Source: Mimachlamys varia (lineage: Eukaryota > Mollusca > Bivalvia > Pectinida > Pectinidae). Taken from it: DNA of 64,000 bases. This document shows positions 35,304 through 49,400 of this stretch, piece after piece. The position numbers were made by a program, and so were the translations under genes. The DNA is taken from the NCBI GenBank assembly GCA_947623455.1, contig OX392538.1, positions 26,225,001 through 26,289,000 on the forward strand, read 5' to 3'. The notes beneath the pieces were generated by a model. That model saw only the letters and a list, made by a program, of their open reading frames with translations, did no database searches and was not told the origin of the DNA. The first letter of the stretch is position 1. The number at the start of each line of letters is the position of its first letter.

Positions 35304-36844
35304 TCAGAGATGGGTAACATCGGGAACATTTGGTATCGGCATGGATAAGTCTTCCCCATTATCCAGTTCCGATATATGTGGTTTGACTCTACTGTGTACA
35401 ACTTCCCCATTATCCAGGTCTGTCTCGCCTTTTTTGTGAACTTTTTCGTCGGTTCGTTGCTCTGATGTCATGCGAATTGTCGAGGCGTTCACATTTGTGA
35501 TGCGTGGTATGGGAGTTACTTTTACTTCGGTAATAGGTCCAACTAATGTAAAAATCAATGGAAGTAGTAACAACGCATGCGCTAGTCCAAATACATTAAC
35601 TAGGAAAATTAGTTTGAAGAAACTCTTGAATATATACAAGGGTGTGAAAGCAAGAACAGAAATGCCGACAATCGAGGATAAGGCGGCGTTTATGATTGGC
35701 CCCCCAGCACGGTCTAATGCTTTATTCACGCGATCCTGTCGTGACGTGCCATCTACAGTAATGTATGCGTGACAGATGTGCGCACTGAAATCGACAGAAA
35801 ATCCAATACTCAAGACAATATCAATCATAGTAATAGGGTTCAGGGTGAGGTCCCAGTAATGCATAAACCCAAACATACCGGCACATATCATCACCATGGT
35901 ACCAGTGACGCATGCGACCAATAATGGATGAGGCATAAATACCAGAGTGACCAAAAATATGGCGGCTATAGCCACACCGACTGTTGTTAAAGTTATCGAG
36001 AAAACAGAGGCGTACTGGTCAAAAAAGATAAACGGAGCGGAAAAGCAAACGACTGGTAGAGGAGAATTGTCTGCTACTTTCCGCATTCGTAGCATCATGT
36101 TTCCTCTTCGTTCAGAATCGGGAAGATCGTTTGTCAAAACGGAAAACCTTGCACCGACAATTTTCGTTTCAGCACTGTTGATGACTACGTCATTGGCGTG
36201 GTCCGGCCGGCTTGTCAGGAAGGTTTTGAGGCCGGCTATGAAGCTTGTCTCACTGGCAGCACTGTAATACCCGGAACTCTTGTAGTCAGTGAGCCAATCA
36301 AAAGTAACACTCGGATTGATGTCAGCGTCAGCTCTGGCGTTCGACAACAGATCGGAAACACGACTCTGGACAGTCGCATCCGAGTAGGTCTGAGTGGACG
36401 TTATTGTAAACCCTATCGGAATTTCGAAGGTAAAATGACCCTCTATAAGCTTACTGTAGGTATAAAAGTACGAATCTTCGGTCACCAAATCACTGAATAG
36501 CAGACCACGCTTAAAATTCGTAATACCATGAACAGTTGCTACCAAATAACCGATGAAAATCACTGCTATCGTTATCTTTCCTGGTAAATATTGAACGATG
36601 CGTTGAAAAAAGAGTTTGGGATATCTTTCTAAAGGACTTTCGTTTTCTTTTCGTTTTTCCAGAATTTGCCCACCACAGCAAAACACATGGCATTTGGATT
36701 TACCACTCGCTCGAAGCTTATCGCGACTTTCTATTTTACGACAGGTTCCGCAATGGTAGCTTCTGGCCATTCGGCGTTCATTGATTGCCATGCAAGGAAC
36801 AAAGAAGGTCAATTGGTTGATGTAGCAGAAAAGGACAGCTACTC
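35304..36844 (-). CDS. PTCHD3-like: PTCHD3-like copy B, coding exon 3 with stop
   Basis: Begins after TTTTCTTCAG, codes 512 residues and the stop. TM7-12 and the second loop are close to copy A. Changes cluster in the cytoplasmic linker (ASGKSK against ANGKSR), around GLLFSDLV, and in the C-terminal tail after TM12. Confidence 0.93.
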
Positions 36845-39605
36845 CTGAAGAAAACAAAAAGAACATATCAGATATATACATCATGTTGCGTCATCACGCA
36901 TTTAGAGCGAGCTTACTATCGTCTACGATTGTTATAAGTAAAATGCATGGAATTGTTCTATGGACTGGAGTTTGGATGACTACCAAACTTTTATTCTTAA
37001 TAGTAAAACACATCTAACTTTTCTGTTTTGCCAAAGTGACTGGAAATCGGGTGACTACCAGACTGAACTTGATGATTTGTGTCGCGTGATTGTTTAAATA
37101 TAATATTCTTGATAAACCTAACCACGGAAAGGGTGTTGATAATCTTGCCTTTGTCATCAATTTGATACTACAGTGATAATTTTGCTAAATAATTTACCGG
37201 CATATAGACAGAAGTTTCTGACGCTGATGAAGGAAGCCGACGCACCAATGACAAACGCTAGAAAGTCGGTGATTGATGTGATGGTGATGGCCACGCCCCC
37301 TGTCTTCATAGTCTCTTTGAGCTTTTCTTCAACCGTCATTGTCACTGGACAGTCCGCCAGACAGGACATTAGGATGAACATATCATCAAGACCGATACCT
37401 ATATATACCAACATACCTAGCTATACACAAACATGCAGACCGTTACCTTATCAACGGTCCCATACAGAAAAGTCAAGCAATAGACAACTTTTTTCACAAA
37501 TGTATCTATTTACTTTAAATTTCCCGGCGTTTTCTCTTTGAGCACAATTTCATTGGTCAAGACTTTCCAATGTGAAAGCTGACCGCTGTATTAGCAAATA
37601 TCAAGCTGACCTCCATCTTGACACTTTCGATACAATCAAAAAGACTCTTATTGATTTTACTTGTATTAGAAAACAAACTGTTTGGCTTCATGTTGAGACA
37701 ATACATGATCAGCTGGTCTGGACATTGGGCAAACCTACCTCCCTGTCTTTTAAAGGTCAGGTTGGGGCAACCGGCTCGCAGCACAATTTGAATAGGGCTT
37801 TATGTATAGGTGAAGGCGTTTTATTTATAGGCTACGCCTTTACTCATAAAAAATACAATTTTAAACATGTGCTATTTTGTTTCGTAGATATGAGCAATAT
37901 TCCGCCAAAACATTGATGTTTCATTTTCCCTGAGTAATCAGAGCTTGCTGTCCTGTAATGAGATGTCAGGGTTGAACAAGAGAAGTGCAGGGAAACAATA
38001 CACAGTTATCGACATAATAACATAAAACTTTTCATATTTATTTCTAACACCCTACTATCGTTAGTCAATAGAAATTTATTTATGTTCATGTTACAAGAAA
38101 TTTTATTTTTTCTATCGGTCCTAATAGGCTTCCGTAGGTATCTACCAACATATTGAAAACATATTTTATAACATGTTTATCACCAGAAAATATGATATCA
38201 AATAAATGATCTTTATCAAAACAATCTGATAGATATTCATTGTTTTGGTTCTTTTAACATCCGTAAGATAAACGTTATAACAAACAAAACAAAAAAAAAA
38301 TGATACAAAAAAAGTTTGATTTCAATAAAACTTATAGCTTGGAAATACATGTCTCCAAAAATAATTTTATTCACAGAGGATTTATTCAGTAAACTGTTCA
38401 TGATCAAATGTTGTTTTTTTTTGGTCGGGAAAGTTAGCAATTCTTATCATTGTTTAAAGATGATCCGAAATTGATTGAGAAATTATGTTTGATATTGTTC
38501 TGGATTCGATCACTCCCCGAGTTATTATTCCAAACATCTATTAATAATCCAAAGAATATTTTGAAAATTAAAATTCATGACAAAGAACTTTAGGCACTTA
38601 TGTTTACTCACCTATGACCAGAAAGGGAAGCATTCCCAAGATACTGACAAACTTAACCCCAGCGGCACTGACCAGGCCAAACGCTCCAAGGATAGCGATT
38701 CCTATTGCGACAACACTTGCGCGTCCAAGATTTTGTCTGTCGGAAACACAGTCTCCACCAAAAGTAGCGAGTCCAGCGTATGCGAACATCAATACCATTG
38801 TAAAGGAAAACAAATACAGTATGTCTCCACTCATGCTATTTAACAACTCGTCGTCTAAAGATGTTGAGGTCGAATACGCAACGTCAACCAAAGAGGAAGA
38901 GAAAGTTTTAAACATTTCTATGTACTTCCTTTCCCACTTCCCGGACCGCGATGCTGCTGTTGCCGTGTCCTGTCGAAGATAGAAAATCAGCCTAACCATT
39001 TTAGCAGAAGTGAGGTAACCCCCTGACGACTGTGCAACCCCGAAATTTCCACTGATATATTCCAAGTTGAATAGGGGGTAGTTTATGGTGTTGGACGCCA
39101 TTGCTGAGCGAAACGCTGTACTGAACACAAAGTCCCCCTCAACAACACAGCTTCCACTCCTCAGGGCACAAACGTCTGCCAGACTAAAAGTTGAGCCATC
39201 ACTTGTGACCTTTATCGTGGTGTTGATATAGTTGTTTATCCTTTCAATTTCATCCACGTACGTCGTGGTGAGGATACTGGAGCCGTCCTTAGGTATAATG
39301 ATAATGCCAGCGTACATGTTAGCCTCTGTAGTGCTCTTGCTATAGAAGTTCGAGCCGGACTTGTCGACAGTGAAGATGCTCCTGACGACGGCACGGTCCG
39401 CTTTGGACTGGCTGTTTTGAGGTGTATACAGTGTTTCAGTGTCTGTTTCACTCTCCATTCGGAGCATCCCTATTCCCAGAAGACAGTTGATGGTCACACA
39501 TGCAATCAGGACATGCCATGGATATCTCGACACAAGTGCTCCATATTTCTCAAAGGGCGTTCCTAGTTTATCTTCCCACCTCTTATAAAATGTTGTAAAC
39601 TTCAT
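35304..39605 (-). CDS. PTCHD3-like: PTCHD3-like Patched-domain transmembrane protein, copy B (3 exons, 911 aa)
   Basis: Tandem paralogue of copy A with the same structure: exon 1 39605-38612, exon 2 37398-37198, exon 3 36844-35304, with the same phase-1 Gly splits and all GT/AG intact. Product 911 aa, one residue longer because of an insertion around residue 265 at the start of TM2. The relay motifs GIGLDDMF (TM4) and GFSVDFSAH (TM10) and the Cys-rich linker (CGTC, CHVFCC) are unchanged, so both copies look functional. By eye exon 1 is about 86-87% and exon 3 about 93% identical to copy A in protein. The largest changes are at residues 93-97, 213-222 and 250-270. Intron 1 is about 1.2 kb against 0.63 kb in copy A because of an insertion (about 37475-38003). 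Substrate and expression are unknown. Confidence 0.93.
37198..37398 (-). CDS. PTCHD3-like: PTCHD3-like copy B, coding exon 2
   Basis: 201 bp, the same length and phases as in copy A. Acceptor TATATATAG|GT, donor GCCG|GTAAAT. Codes IGLDDMFILM through NFCLYA. Carries the acidic pair of TM4, and TM5. Only about six residues differ from copy A, so this is the most conserved exon. Confidence 0.92.
37475..38003. mobile_element. Insertion of about 530 bp in intron 1 of copy B
   Basis: Sequence on both sides aligns with intron 1 of copy A (CCGTTACC..ATCAACGGTCC on one side, ACAGTTATCGAC on the other), but this segment is missing from copy A. It is less AT-rich than the rest of the intron and has an open frame on each strand with no family I recognise. 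It is probably an unclassified interspersed repeat. Limits are approximate and no clear target-site duplication was seen. Confidence 0.45.
38612..39605 (-). CDS. PTCHD3-like: PTCHD3-like copy B, coding exon 1
   Basis: Codes residues 1-331 plus the first base of the split Gly. Starts MKFTTFYKRWEDKLG and ends PFLVI at donor ATAG|GTGAGT. Contains TM1, the first large loop and TM2 to most of TM4. The TM2 entry (DDELLNSMSGDILYLF) is strongly changed against copy A (EDEFEKNVDGVILYF), with one extra residue. Confidence 0.93.
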
Positions 39606-39627
39606 TTTTAGATCTGTAGGTAAAAAT
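39606..39627 (-). promoter_or_regulatory. Predicted 3' splice site before the copy B start codon
   Basis: Minus strand reads TTTTACCTACAG then ATCTAAAA then ATG, as in copy A; exon 1 would begin at 39613. It supports a non-coding first exon in both copies. Confidence 0.5.
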
Positions 39628-42208
39628 TATACATATGTTAAGAAAATTTGCCATGTATCAACAAAATTAACATGTTACTAAGTTTCCCGGTGCAAAAATG
39701 CCTTTTTTTGTCATTCGTAATCCTAACAAGTAAACATACTAGTGAGCTAATTTAAAAACGTTCACCTTAACATCAAACAAGGATATATAATATCTCATAA
39801 TGAGACCGAGGTGTCGGCCATATAAAAACATTAGTATAACGATCACGTGACAATCACATGTCCAGCTAGTGTATGGTGAAATCTTCAACTCAGAATAGTA
39901 GAATGCTTTATAAGTCTCTGATCGACTCAATTAACAAAATTTTCGGTTCAAACAATAATAAACACATTTTTTTTATTTTTTTGAGACTTTTAGAACGGCG
40001 ATACGGGAAAATTATCTGCTCATGCAATGAAGACAGTATTGCTAAAATGAATGAAAACACAGGTCCCCGAAGTAATTTGGTTTTTTATTGCATTTTCTCG
40101 CAAGACGTCGAGTCAACTTCTATCACTTGGTTACATTATCAATAGATGTGATAAAATTTTCCAATGGTCCTGTTCATAAAGCTGCAACAAGCATATTTGC
40201 AAATATGATGAAATGGAGGATTATCAACTTTGCTTGAATTTGGAGCAAGCATTAATAGGAAGTTGACTTCTTTGAATGATTTTTCAAAAGAAAAGCAAAT
40301 CAAAATTACATGTGACCAGCAATATTTAATTACTTTCACTGATTTAAAAGCAAACTGTGAAATATATATTGTTTTAATGTCTTTCCATACTCAGGAATCA
40401 AATACATCACATTTCTAGCAGTTACAGTTCTACGTTTTGATGTTGAATATCTACAATAGACAGACTGAACATTTTCAGGAACCAACAGATATATTGAGTG
40501 ATGAGCACTCTGAATGACATAGCTGTCATTCAAACTCAACAGAACAAAATGTGAGCTAATACAAAGATTTTTTATTTCAAGAAAAAGAACTTAATCAAAG
40601 CAAAGTATAATTTTCACATACTCCTGCATTCTCAAAAAACATCTTACCTGACCCAGGTAAATCAGAGATACTATTGGAAACATAAATCAAAGCCAAGGCT
40701 ATCTTTGACCTCAAGTACTTGTATATCTAAAGGGACTAAGGTACAATATATATAACGCTTAAAAGTAACTCATTTTTGGAGTATTTTCAAGGTACACCCC
40801 AAGTTCTTAAATATGCCCATTTTAGACTAGTTTCAATTTATTGTGTCAAATATGTATGTATTGAGTGTTGATATACTTTTCATGAAAGTGTATTATTTAT
40901 CGCCCTCTTTAAATATTTGCATTATTATATTTATCTATCAATATTAATTGGATATACACCAGGCCATTAAATAGTACTATAGCAACACTTTTTATTACTC
41001 AACATCTCAAGCCCTCGTGCTTTGTTCATAGAAATTGACCTTCATGAATAGTCTTTTTTAAATGTTATAATTTAAGCCCAGGTGAGCTTTGTGAGCTGTA
41101 ATATATTATAATCAGAATCACATTCAGTGGTTAGCTACATTGTCCTGGGGTAACATATCTGCATCGTTGGAAACCAACGGTACATTTATCTTGCAAACAT
41201 GCAAATTTTGGAAAAGTGTGCTGTGGGTTTCCGACGATAATAGAGATCTGATAACGGTTCATTTGTAAAGACGTGATCTCTCTTGGTTTTGTCTGCCTTC
41301 GTCGTTCAACATATATATAATTATGTTTCGATAGGTAAGCCTTAAAAGGGTAAGCGAGTAGGATTATATTGAATGTATAGTTTGAAGTCGGCCTATTCCG
41401 CACTTTCGTCGTCAGGCCATGGTCATCTGTAACTGTACGTCACTAGGCCAAGGAATTTGAATCACCGGAAATGACGGATACAAATTTATGGTATTGCGGG
41501 TGACAGGGATTCACAAGTTCATCTAAAGACCAAATCGTGGGTAGGTATGATACATGCATCTGTTCCCTATTGGTACCAATATGTTTAAACAAATACGTCT
41601 TCAAACTGTCAATATTCAACAGCGCTCATTCGGCGCGAGGGAGAGGACAGCTATTTCCATATAATAACGTTTACGCTGCAGTGTCACTATATAAACTAAG
41701 CAACTTCCGTTTCGGTGCATAGGACTATAACCCGAAATGAGTATGAATACGAACGTGAGATGAATGTTAAACACATTGCATGTCACGCCGAACTCTTGTT
41801 TGGATGAGAAATAATTATAAAGACAACTTCTTAGCTGAATTTAGTCCATTTTAATCGTTTAATTGATCAAATCGAATAAACTCATTTTAACATAGAAAAA
41901 GAATGCTTTATCAACACAAATATAAGCTTTTTATCAACCATTCTCCGCCATGAAGAGGGCCTCTCTCCTTTAGTCTCGGAATGTGCAGAAGGCCAATAGC
42001 CCGATAAATTGTCAGCATTATTGCCAATCTGACACCACATACACTTTGTAGAAATACGATGCGTATCCCTACCATCAGTGTGAAGTCAACCAAATATAGC
42101 ATGCATGCTTTCGGGTTGCTATGCATTGTATTATCGTATTACCCCTTTATATGGCCGACCAAGTCGCATCCCTCATTTTTCAAATTCAGCGGACATGCCT
42201 CCTCAGTA

Positions 42209-42233
42209 TGACGTCATAAATACGCGACGTCAT
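42209..42233. promoter_or_regulatory. CRE palindrome, unit 2
   Basis: Same TGACGTCA and CGACGTCATT pair as at 15372-15396. Confidence 0.35.
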
Positions 42234-42529
42234 TTACAATGACGACAATTATTTCAAGTGTTATTTTAAAGCACTCTTAGACACAAACAGTGAAAAGGTT
42301 TAAATATTTTCATAATAAAATCCCCTTGTACGGTCGCTATTTTCCACGGATTATATTTCCAAGTTCCGTTATAGGAGAAAGCACGTGAAACGTTTCCGTC
42401 TCTCGGGAACGAGCATGCGCTACGGGCTGTTCTGCCAATTCAACATACAAGTGTTCCTTGGAGCTACAATTTGTATTATTTTATGGTCAAAATTCATTTT
42501 TCGGGTATGGTTAGAAGTGGGAATGTAAA

Positions 42530-43200
42530 TATAAGCATTAAACTGCATTCTGTGGCGATATGAAAGCCCACTGCATTATAGTGAAATAAAACATGAACCG
42601 CTCAGGAATAATTCATTTATTGCATACGAACTGTCTTACAGACGACCTTTTATTATATCGCGGATGATTTGTTTGGACTCAACGACGACCGGCCTTTTGT
42701 TCTAAACTGGCTGAGGGGGAAGCGAGTTAAATATCATATATATTTCACTCATATGTTAGATTGTTAAACTATGTTCACTCCAGCTTCACATTGTCATACT
42801 CCTGAATAATGTTTGATAGTTAACTGTAAACAATTGAATAGCCTCTATATATTCGATTCATGTTACGTCAGTCACTTACTTATTGTAACAGTGTTTCAGA
42901 TGAACGAACATAGTATTCTATACAGGTTTTGTCAGTCACTAACATCAAAAACCCTCAAAGGAGGCATACTACAATTTCTATAGATTGTTGATTACCTGTG
43001 GATTATTCAGCAATAGACATACATGTCTTTGTGCCATAAACACATTGAATGTACACGAATATTTCAAGTGGAACAATGCAATACATATCTCAAATATATT
43101 AAAAAGCAGGGATGGACGTGACTAGGGTTCGGTTTATATGCAGTACCTTAGATAGATAGCCTTAGTCAAGTTCTGAAGGCATTACATTAAAAGTAGTTAA
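42530..43200. repeat. Isolated satellite-monomer piece, unit 2
   Basis: Nearly identical to 15700-16370 and at the matching place in unit 2. Confidence 0.7.
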
Positions 43201-44734
43201 AGGATATACCATTAGGTCAGACGAGTTACTTCCCTTTGACTTACATTATCTTCCTATGAAGATATACCTTACAAATGTAATACTGAACATCAAATACGAA
43301 TGATACAGACCATAGTCACCAGGAAAATATATGTCAAGCCCGATATTCAATCAATTAGTCACAGACCAAGTCAGTCTATCTTCTATATTTTTTCCGTTTA
43401 CCAAATTTAAGGCAGTGTGCAAGCCAAGCTATCGCGTTCACACATCATATAGGCATTTACCATATACTAATAAATACTTGAATTACACATCCTATTTTTA
43501 TTTTACCCTGGTAGTATATTAGCGTTTGGGAATGATCCTTTCGCTAATACGTTACCTCATAAAATGATATGCTTATACTATTTATCTGAAACGTTTAGTT
43601 CAACTTTTGCCCCAACATCTTTCACTTAAGCATTCAAGCATGTCCGGCAAACTCTTCTTTGTTACATACATTGTATAACTTAGAAACTAAAGAGATATAC
43701 GTTAAATATATTGTCTAAATTTTAAGTTACGTAGCTGAAGATTTAAGACATTGACGTGAAGATATGGAGTTGATAAACAAATATTAGCGAGATATCCTAG
43801 GGAATTGCTGATTACCATAAAGTTACAACGCAACGAAGTAATGCATTCGTATTACTATCCATGGCTATGTTGAGATCCTCTGTAAATGTAGTTTACTGGT
43901 GTAATTTAAGATGTGTCTGTTATCCATTCCGCTGTGACATGTTTTATATGTAAACTGAGTACAGCTTAACATATTTATGAACTTATGTAATAAATAAATA
44001 TTCATAGATATTCCAAAAATGCTAAGAGTAGTATCTACTACCATGTAGATATATATGCTATTAAGCAATTGTGGAAATAATATGGAGAAATACGTTGAAT
44101 ACTCTAGATTTCGTTGCAAGTATTTGAAGGATATGCAATCAGCTTTTGTATATGAAGTTACTTCCCTTTAGTCTAAATTGCACAAAAGGATTTATTTAAA
44201 TCATGCAGAAATACTATGTTAATCACCTAATAAAACTAATAAACATCAAAAACAAATTATACGGACTAGGTTCAGGGTATATTTGGGAAGCAAAATAAAT
44301 TGATGATACTTAGAAAATCTTTGATAATATAACGAATTTTGATATATTTAGACAACACAACAACGAATGAATACAACATACATGAAAGGGCCTATCGATG
44401 CTTACCGTAACATTGGTTGTGGTTTGTAATTCTACATGAGAGCAAAATCCTTTTTTTAAACAAAATAAAAAACTTGGATTATCATCACATCATTTATATA
44501 CAGATTAAAAACAAGTTTTACAGTTTGTTAGTCAAATGATAAGGAACACGATCATATGTTCCTTTTTTATAATCAAAAGCAAAATATTATTATAATTTAC
44601 GAAACATTAAAAAAACCCACCAAAGTATCATTTAAAAAAACAACCGATTAAGTTGAAGGTTTGAATTATTTATGTCAAAAGCACAAAATTTTGATAAGGA
44701 TTGAAAGTCATTTTATAACTTCCATTTAAGTATT

Positions 44735-44864
44735 GAACTGTTTCCAGATGAAGTATACATTCGATATGAATACAATTTGGGTGACAGATAACGGGCGACA
44801 TGATTATTTATCTGTCACTCCAATTGTATTCATATCGACTGTATACTACATCTGGTAACAGTTC
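44735..44864. mobile_element. 130-bp foldback element, unit 2
   Basis: Second copy of the 17867-17996 palindrome at the matching place. The right arm differs at two positions (TGTCACTCC against TGCCACCCC), both C/T changes. Confidence 0.8.
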
Positions 44865-46334
44865 ACTGCTTATATTTACATTTCCGACAATTTAAAATAT
44901 GCCTGCATCTATTTCTTTGGGATATAGTAGGTAAACATTCTCCATTTTTCCGTGTGTGTTGCTTTACTGGAAGTGTCTGATTTAAATATCATCTGAGCTA
45001 TTGACTCAAAACCATTATACATGTTATCTGAGGCGGAGTGCAAAGCGTTGACGTAACGTAGTCCAACATGACATCATAAATGACGTCCCAATAGCCTGAT
45101 TTAAATCAGTGGCATCTAAGCGATTGAGTCTAAGCCATCATACATGTTATCTAAGGCGGAGTGCAAAGCTTTGGTATAACATAGAGCAACATGGAGTCAG
45201 AAATAACGTCATGTGATGTGGATTGCAAATTGTAGTAAACAGTGTGATATACTACATATATATATATATATAATACAAGTAATGATATACATGTATAGAC
45301 AAAGGCAACGCAGAATGCTAATACAGTGCTATGAACGGTCAGCCGTTACATCCATTTTGAAGCTTGATCTATGACATCATAAGTAAACCACATTCTACAT
45401 CTGTAGAACTATTTCATACTTTTATGAAGATCATTTCAGCTGGTAATGTTGATATAGTAGGTTGAAGCGCAAATGTAAATATAACAAAAGGAAAAACAAA
45501 TTGTTTGCTTACTCTCTGCGTATATACATATTATTTGTAATACTCTACATCACTGTGATTAGAATGTCCAGAGTTGCTGTGAAGGTTCGGATTTTTCGGT
45601 GGGATGGAAATTCTAATGACATGACATTAATGTAAATGTGCCCAAACATTTTTATTTGCGTTTTATGTAGCTTGCTATAAAGTAGGGAACCTTAATTAAT
45701 TTATTTACTTTCATTATTTGATCAGAATAATGTTTATATCAAATATTATAGAGAGCGCAGAGAACGAAGCTCTCACTAATGGTAACACATACGTACGTAT
45801 ATATCACTGTCATTTCAACATCAAACTGTATAGGTTATAACTTTTAAAAACTTCGTACCGCGAAATGTCGCGCGCCTCCATATGGATGTTCGGTAAATTG
45901 CGGGTTGTATTGGAGGTACAAGATTATTTTAATTATTTCCACTCGAGTAATATAAAATGTAAAAATTCACCGATTTTTGTGCATAATACAATAATTTCAT
46001 ATATCAACTTTGTTTCATTTCAATGCTATTATCAGGTTTCCGAAGCTCGGCCATGTTCGGACGGATTGTTGTGTTGTCTTCGGCCTGCATTGGTGCTTGA
46101 ATACCTGTGGATTATTCAGCAATAGACATAAATGCAATTGTGTCATAAACACATTGCATATACACGATTCTATCTAGTGGAACATTGCAATAAATTTCAC
46201 AAATATATAAAAAAATCCAGGAAAGACGAAACATTTGATTAAGGAAATAAGTGTTCCTGATATTAAATAATATTGTCTTATTTTAGAATATATAGTCACA
46301 CTCCATTAGGAATTGAGACTCGTTGTCTATGACA

Positions 46335-46348
46335 CCCCCCCCCCCCCC
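46335..46348. repeat. Poly(C) tract, 14 bases
   Basis: Expanded from seven C at the matching place in unit 1 (19485-19491). Confidence 0.95.
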
Positions 46349-46464
46349 TCCCAACAGTTATATGTACGAATCTCGTATGGAATAGTTATAGGGTTCGGTC
46401 TATATGCAGTACCTCAGACAGATTGCCTTAGTCAAGTTCTGAAGGCATTAAATGTGCACTATTA

Positions 46465-46486
46465 ACACACACACACACACACACAC
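46465..46486. repeat. (AC)11 microsatellite
   Basis: Same position in the first monomer of unit 2 as 19607-19630. Confidence 0.95.
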
Positions 46487-49400
46487 GCACCTCGATGCCT
46501 GGTTAATTATCTATATGTAACATGTAAAAGTAGACAATTGATGCAATCCCTTTCCTGGTTACCAGAAGTTATCAATTTGCATACAATTAATCTGTAGCTT
46601 AGTTTTAATAAATCAATTATATAATAACATTTGTATAGGCGATTATATATAACACTAACCACGTAACGGCTCGTAGAACATTGTCAATGAGACGATGTCT
46701 GACTTTTGTTATTGCACAACGTGACAATGCCTAATCAATTAAAATAGCCTTGGCTATAGAACGGTACATGTGTGCACGACATGCAACACAAATGACATAA
46801 AAACAGCCGTATATAGTTAGAATATGTTTATTTAAATATGTTAAGGAAAAAAACAAACGTTAGCAAGTTATTGATTATAAAGATCGCATGTTTGTAAAAC
46901 GTAAGTGGATTAAATTATACTACGTCATCATTCATACTTTTATAATGTATAGTGGGTCATTAGTATATGAATTTCTTTGATAGCACTGTATAATTACGTT
47001 CAGTCTTGAAGCCTTACTGTTGTTGTGGAAAAAACGAAAAAATTATGTTCCGGAAAAAAATGGAAAAAAGATGATGTATGGTTTTATAATTATTAGAAAT
47101 TGGAAGTTGTTGACGAGTTCACATATTTGGGAGTTGTATTTATATATAGCAAACAAACATCTTACTTAGAGTATAACCTTATAAAACCCAGTCACGACAG
47201 AAACAAATATAATAAACAGGCCTTACTTATATAAGAACTGATTCAGGTAGCTGTACGCGAAAGGTCGGTATCCCAGACATAATACTGGGGATACGAGGGT
47301 TGGTATCCTGAGGAGAAATTTGGTATCCGAGTGTCGGTCGAGTTTCGGTCCGATGTCATTGTGCACTATTTATGTTTTCGTTATTCTAGCATAAAATCAT
47401 ATAAAGTAGGGAAATTAAAAACTTTTATAGTATTATGGCATTTAATAGATATGTAATGGATGCTATTTATGTATTTTTGTATTTTCACTATATTTTGAAC
47501 AAAATACAAGTACATCCCGATCATTTGTAACCGCAAATTTGAAGAATGAAATTTCGGGAAATTCGAAAATGTAATAAAAAGAAAATTCAATGGTTTCCAA
47601 ATAAATATCATACATATTTCACTCGTATGTCAGATTTTTATTAAATATGTTCACTCCATCTTCACATTGTCATACTCCTGAATTATATTTGATAGTTAAC
47701 TGTAAACAATTGAATAGCCGCTATATATTCGATTCATGTTACGTCAGTCACTTACTTATTGTAACAGTGTTTCAGATGACCGAACATAGTATTCTATACA
47801 GGTTTTGTCAGTCACTAACATCAAAAACCCTCAAAGGAGGCATACTGCAATTCCTATAGATTGTTGATTACCTGTGGATTATTCAGCAATAGATATAAAT
47901 GTCTTTGTGCCATTAATGCATTGCATTCATGTATACACGAAAATGTCTAGTGGAACAATGCTATAAATTTCACAAATATATAAAAAATCAAGGACGGACG
48001 AAACATTTGTTAAATAAATAAGTGCTCCGTTTTTCATTCGCTTTATAATATTTCCTGCTATTAAATAATTTAGTCTTATGTTAGAATATAAAGTCACACT
48101 CCACTAGGGAATGATACTCGTCGTAAAAAACCCAACCACAGTTACATGTACGAATCTCGTATGGAATAGTTATAGGGTTCGGTCTATATACGTTACCTTA
48201 GTCCAGTCCTGAAGACACACACACACGCACTTCGATGTGTGATTAATTAAGCTATATGTAACATGGAAAAGTCGATAATTGATGCAATCCTTTTCCTGGT
48301 TACCAGAAATTAGTAATTTGCAGACAATTGATCTGTAGCTTAGTTTTTATAAATCAATTATTATAATAACATTTGTATAGGCGATTTTATAACATAATAC
48401 CACGTAACGGCTCGTAGAACATTGTCAATGAGACGATGGCTGACTTTTGTTATTGCACATCATGACAATGCCTAATCCATTTAAATAGCCTTGGCTATAG
48501 AACGCTACATGTGTGCACGACATGCAACACAAATGACATAAAAAAAACGGCCGTATATATTTAATGCTTAATTAATAATTCATTTATTGCATATGAACTG
48601 TCTTACAGTGTATTTAGGAGACCTTTTATTATATCGCGGATGTTTTGTTAAGACTCAACGACGACCGGTCTTTTGTTCTAAACTGAATGAGGGGGAAGCG
48701 AAGTGTGAAAAAAATACCTGGAGTAAACAGGTGATCACTTCGGGCGTTGTAATAAGCCAGGTGTCACACTCAAACAATCGTACCGAGAGTATAACCTTAT
48801 AAAATCAAGTCACGACAGAAACAAATATAATAAACAGGCTTCACTTATATAAGAACTGATTCAGGTACATGTACGCGAAAGATCGGTATCCCGGACGGAA
48901 TACCGGGGATACGAGGGTTGGTATCCACAGGAGATATTTGTAATCCGATTGACTACGGAACAACGCCAATTTCGAGCCCTGAAGTTTCGGTCCGATATCA
49001 TTGCGCACTATTTATGTTTTCGTTATTCTAGAATAAAATCAAATAAAGTAGGGAAATCAAAAACCTTTATAGTATTACGGAATTCAATAGATATGTATTT
49101 AATGTTATTTATATATTTTTGTATTTTTACTATATTTTGAACCAAATAGAACTGCATCCTGCGGAGTATTTTATTCTATAAACTTAAGGCACTCTTTCCC
49201 GATCAGTTGTAACCGCAAATTTGAAGAATGAAATTTCGGGAAATTCGAAAATGTAATAAAAAGAAAATTCAATGGTGTCCCGATTAATACCATACATATT
49301 TAACTCGTATGTCAGATTTTATTAAATATGTTCACTCCATCTTCACATTGTCATACTCCTGAATTATGTTTGATAGTTAACTGTAAACAATTGAATAGCC

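Larger units (their letters stand above)
39690..46520. repeat. High-identity duplicated block, unit 2 copy
   Basis: Counterpart of 12624-19660, in the same orientation and at the same position relative to the PTCHD gene. It holds the second copies of the TATA-like site, CRE, internal repeat R (43210-45740) and the 130-bp foldback. No gene seen. Confidence 0.85.

Noticed and set aside
48587..48802. 71-codon frame found twice in the satellite (also 52785-53000)
   Set aside because: Lies in a repeated module of the higher-order repeat, with no protein features; the second copy is a duplicate of the first.
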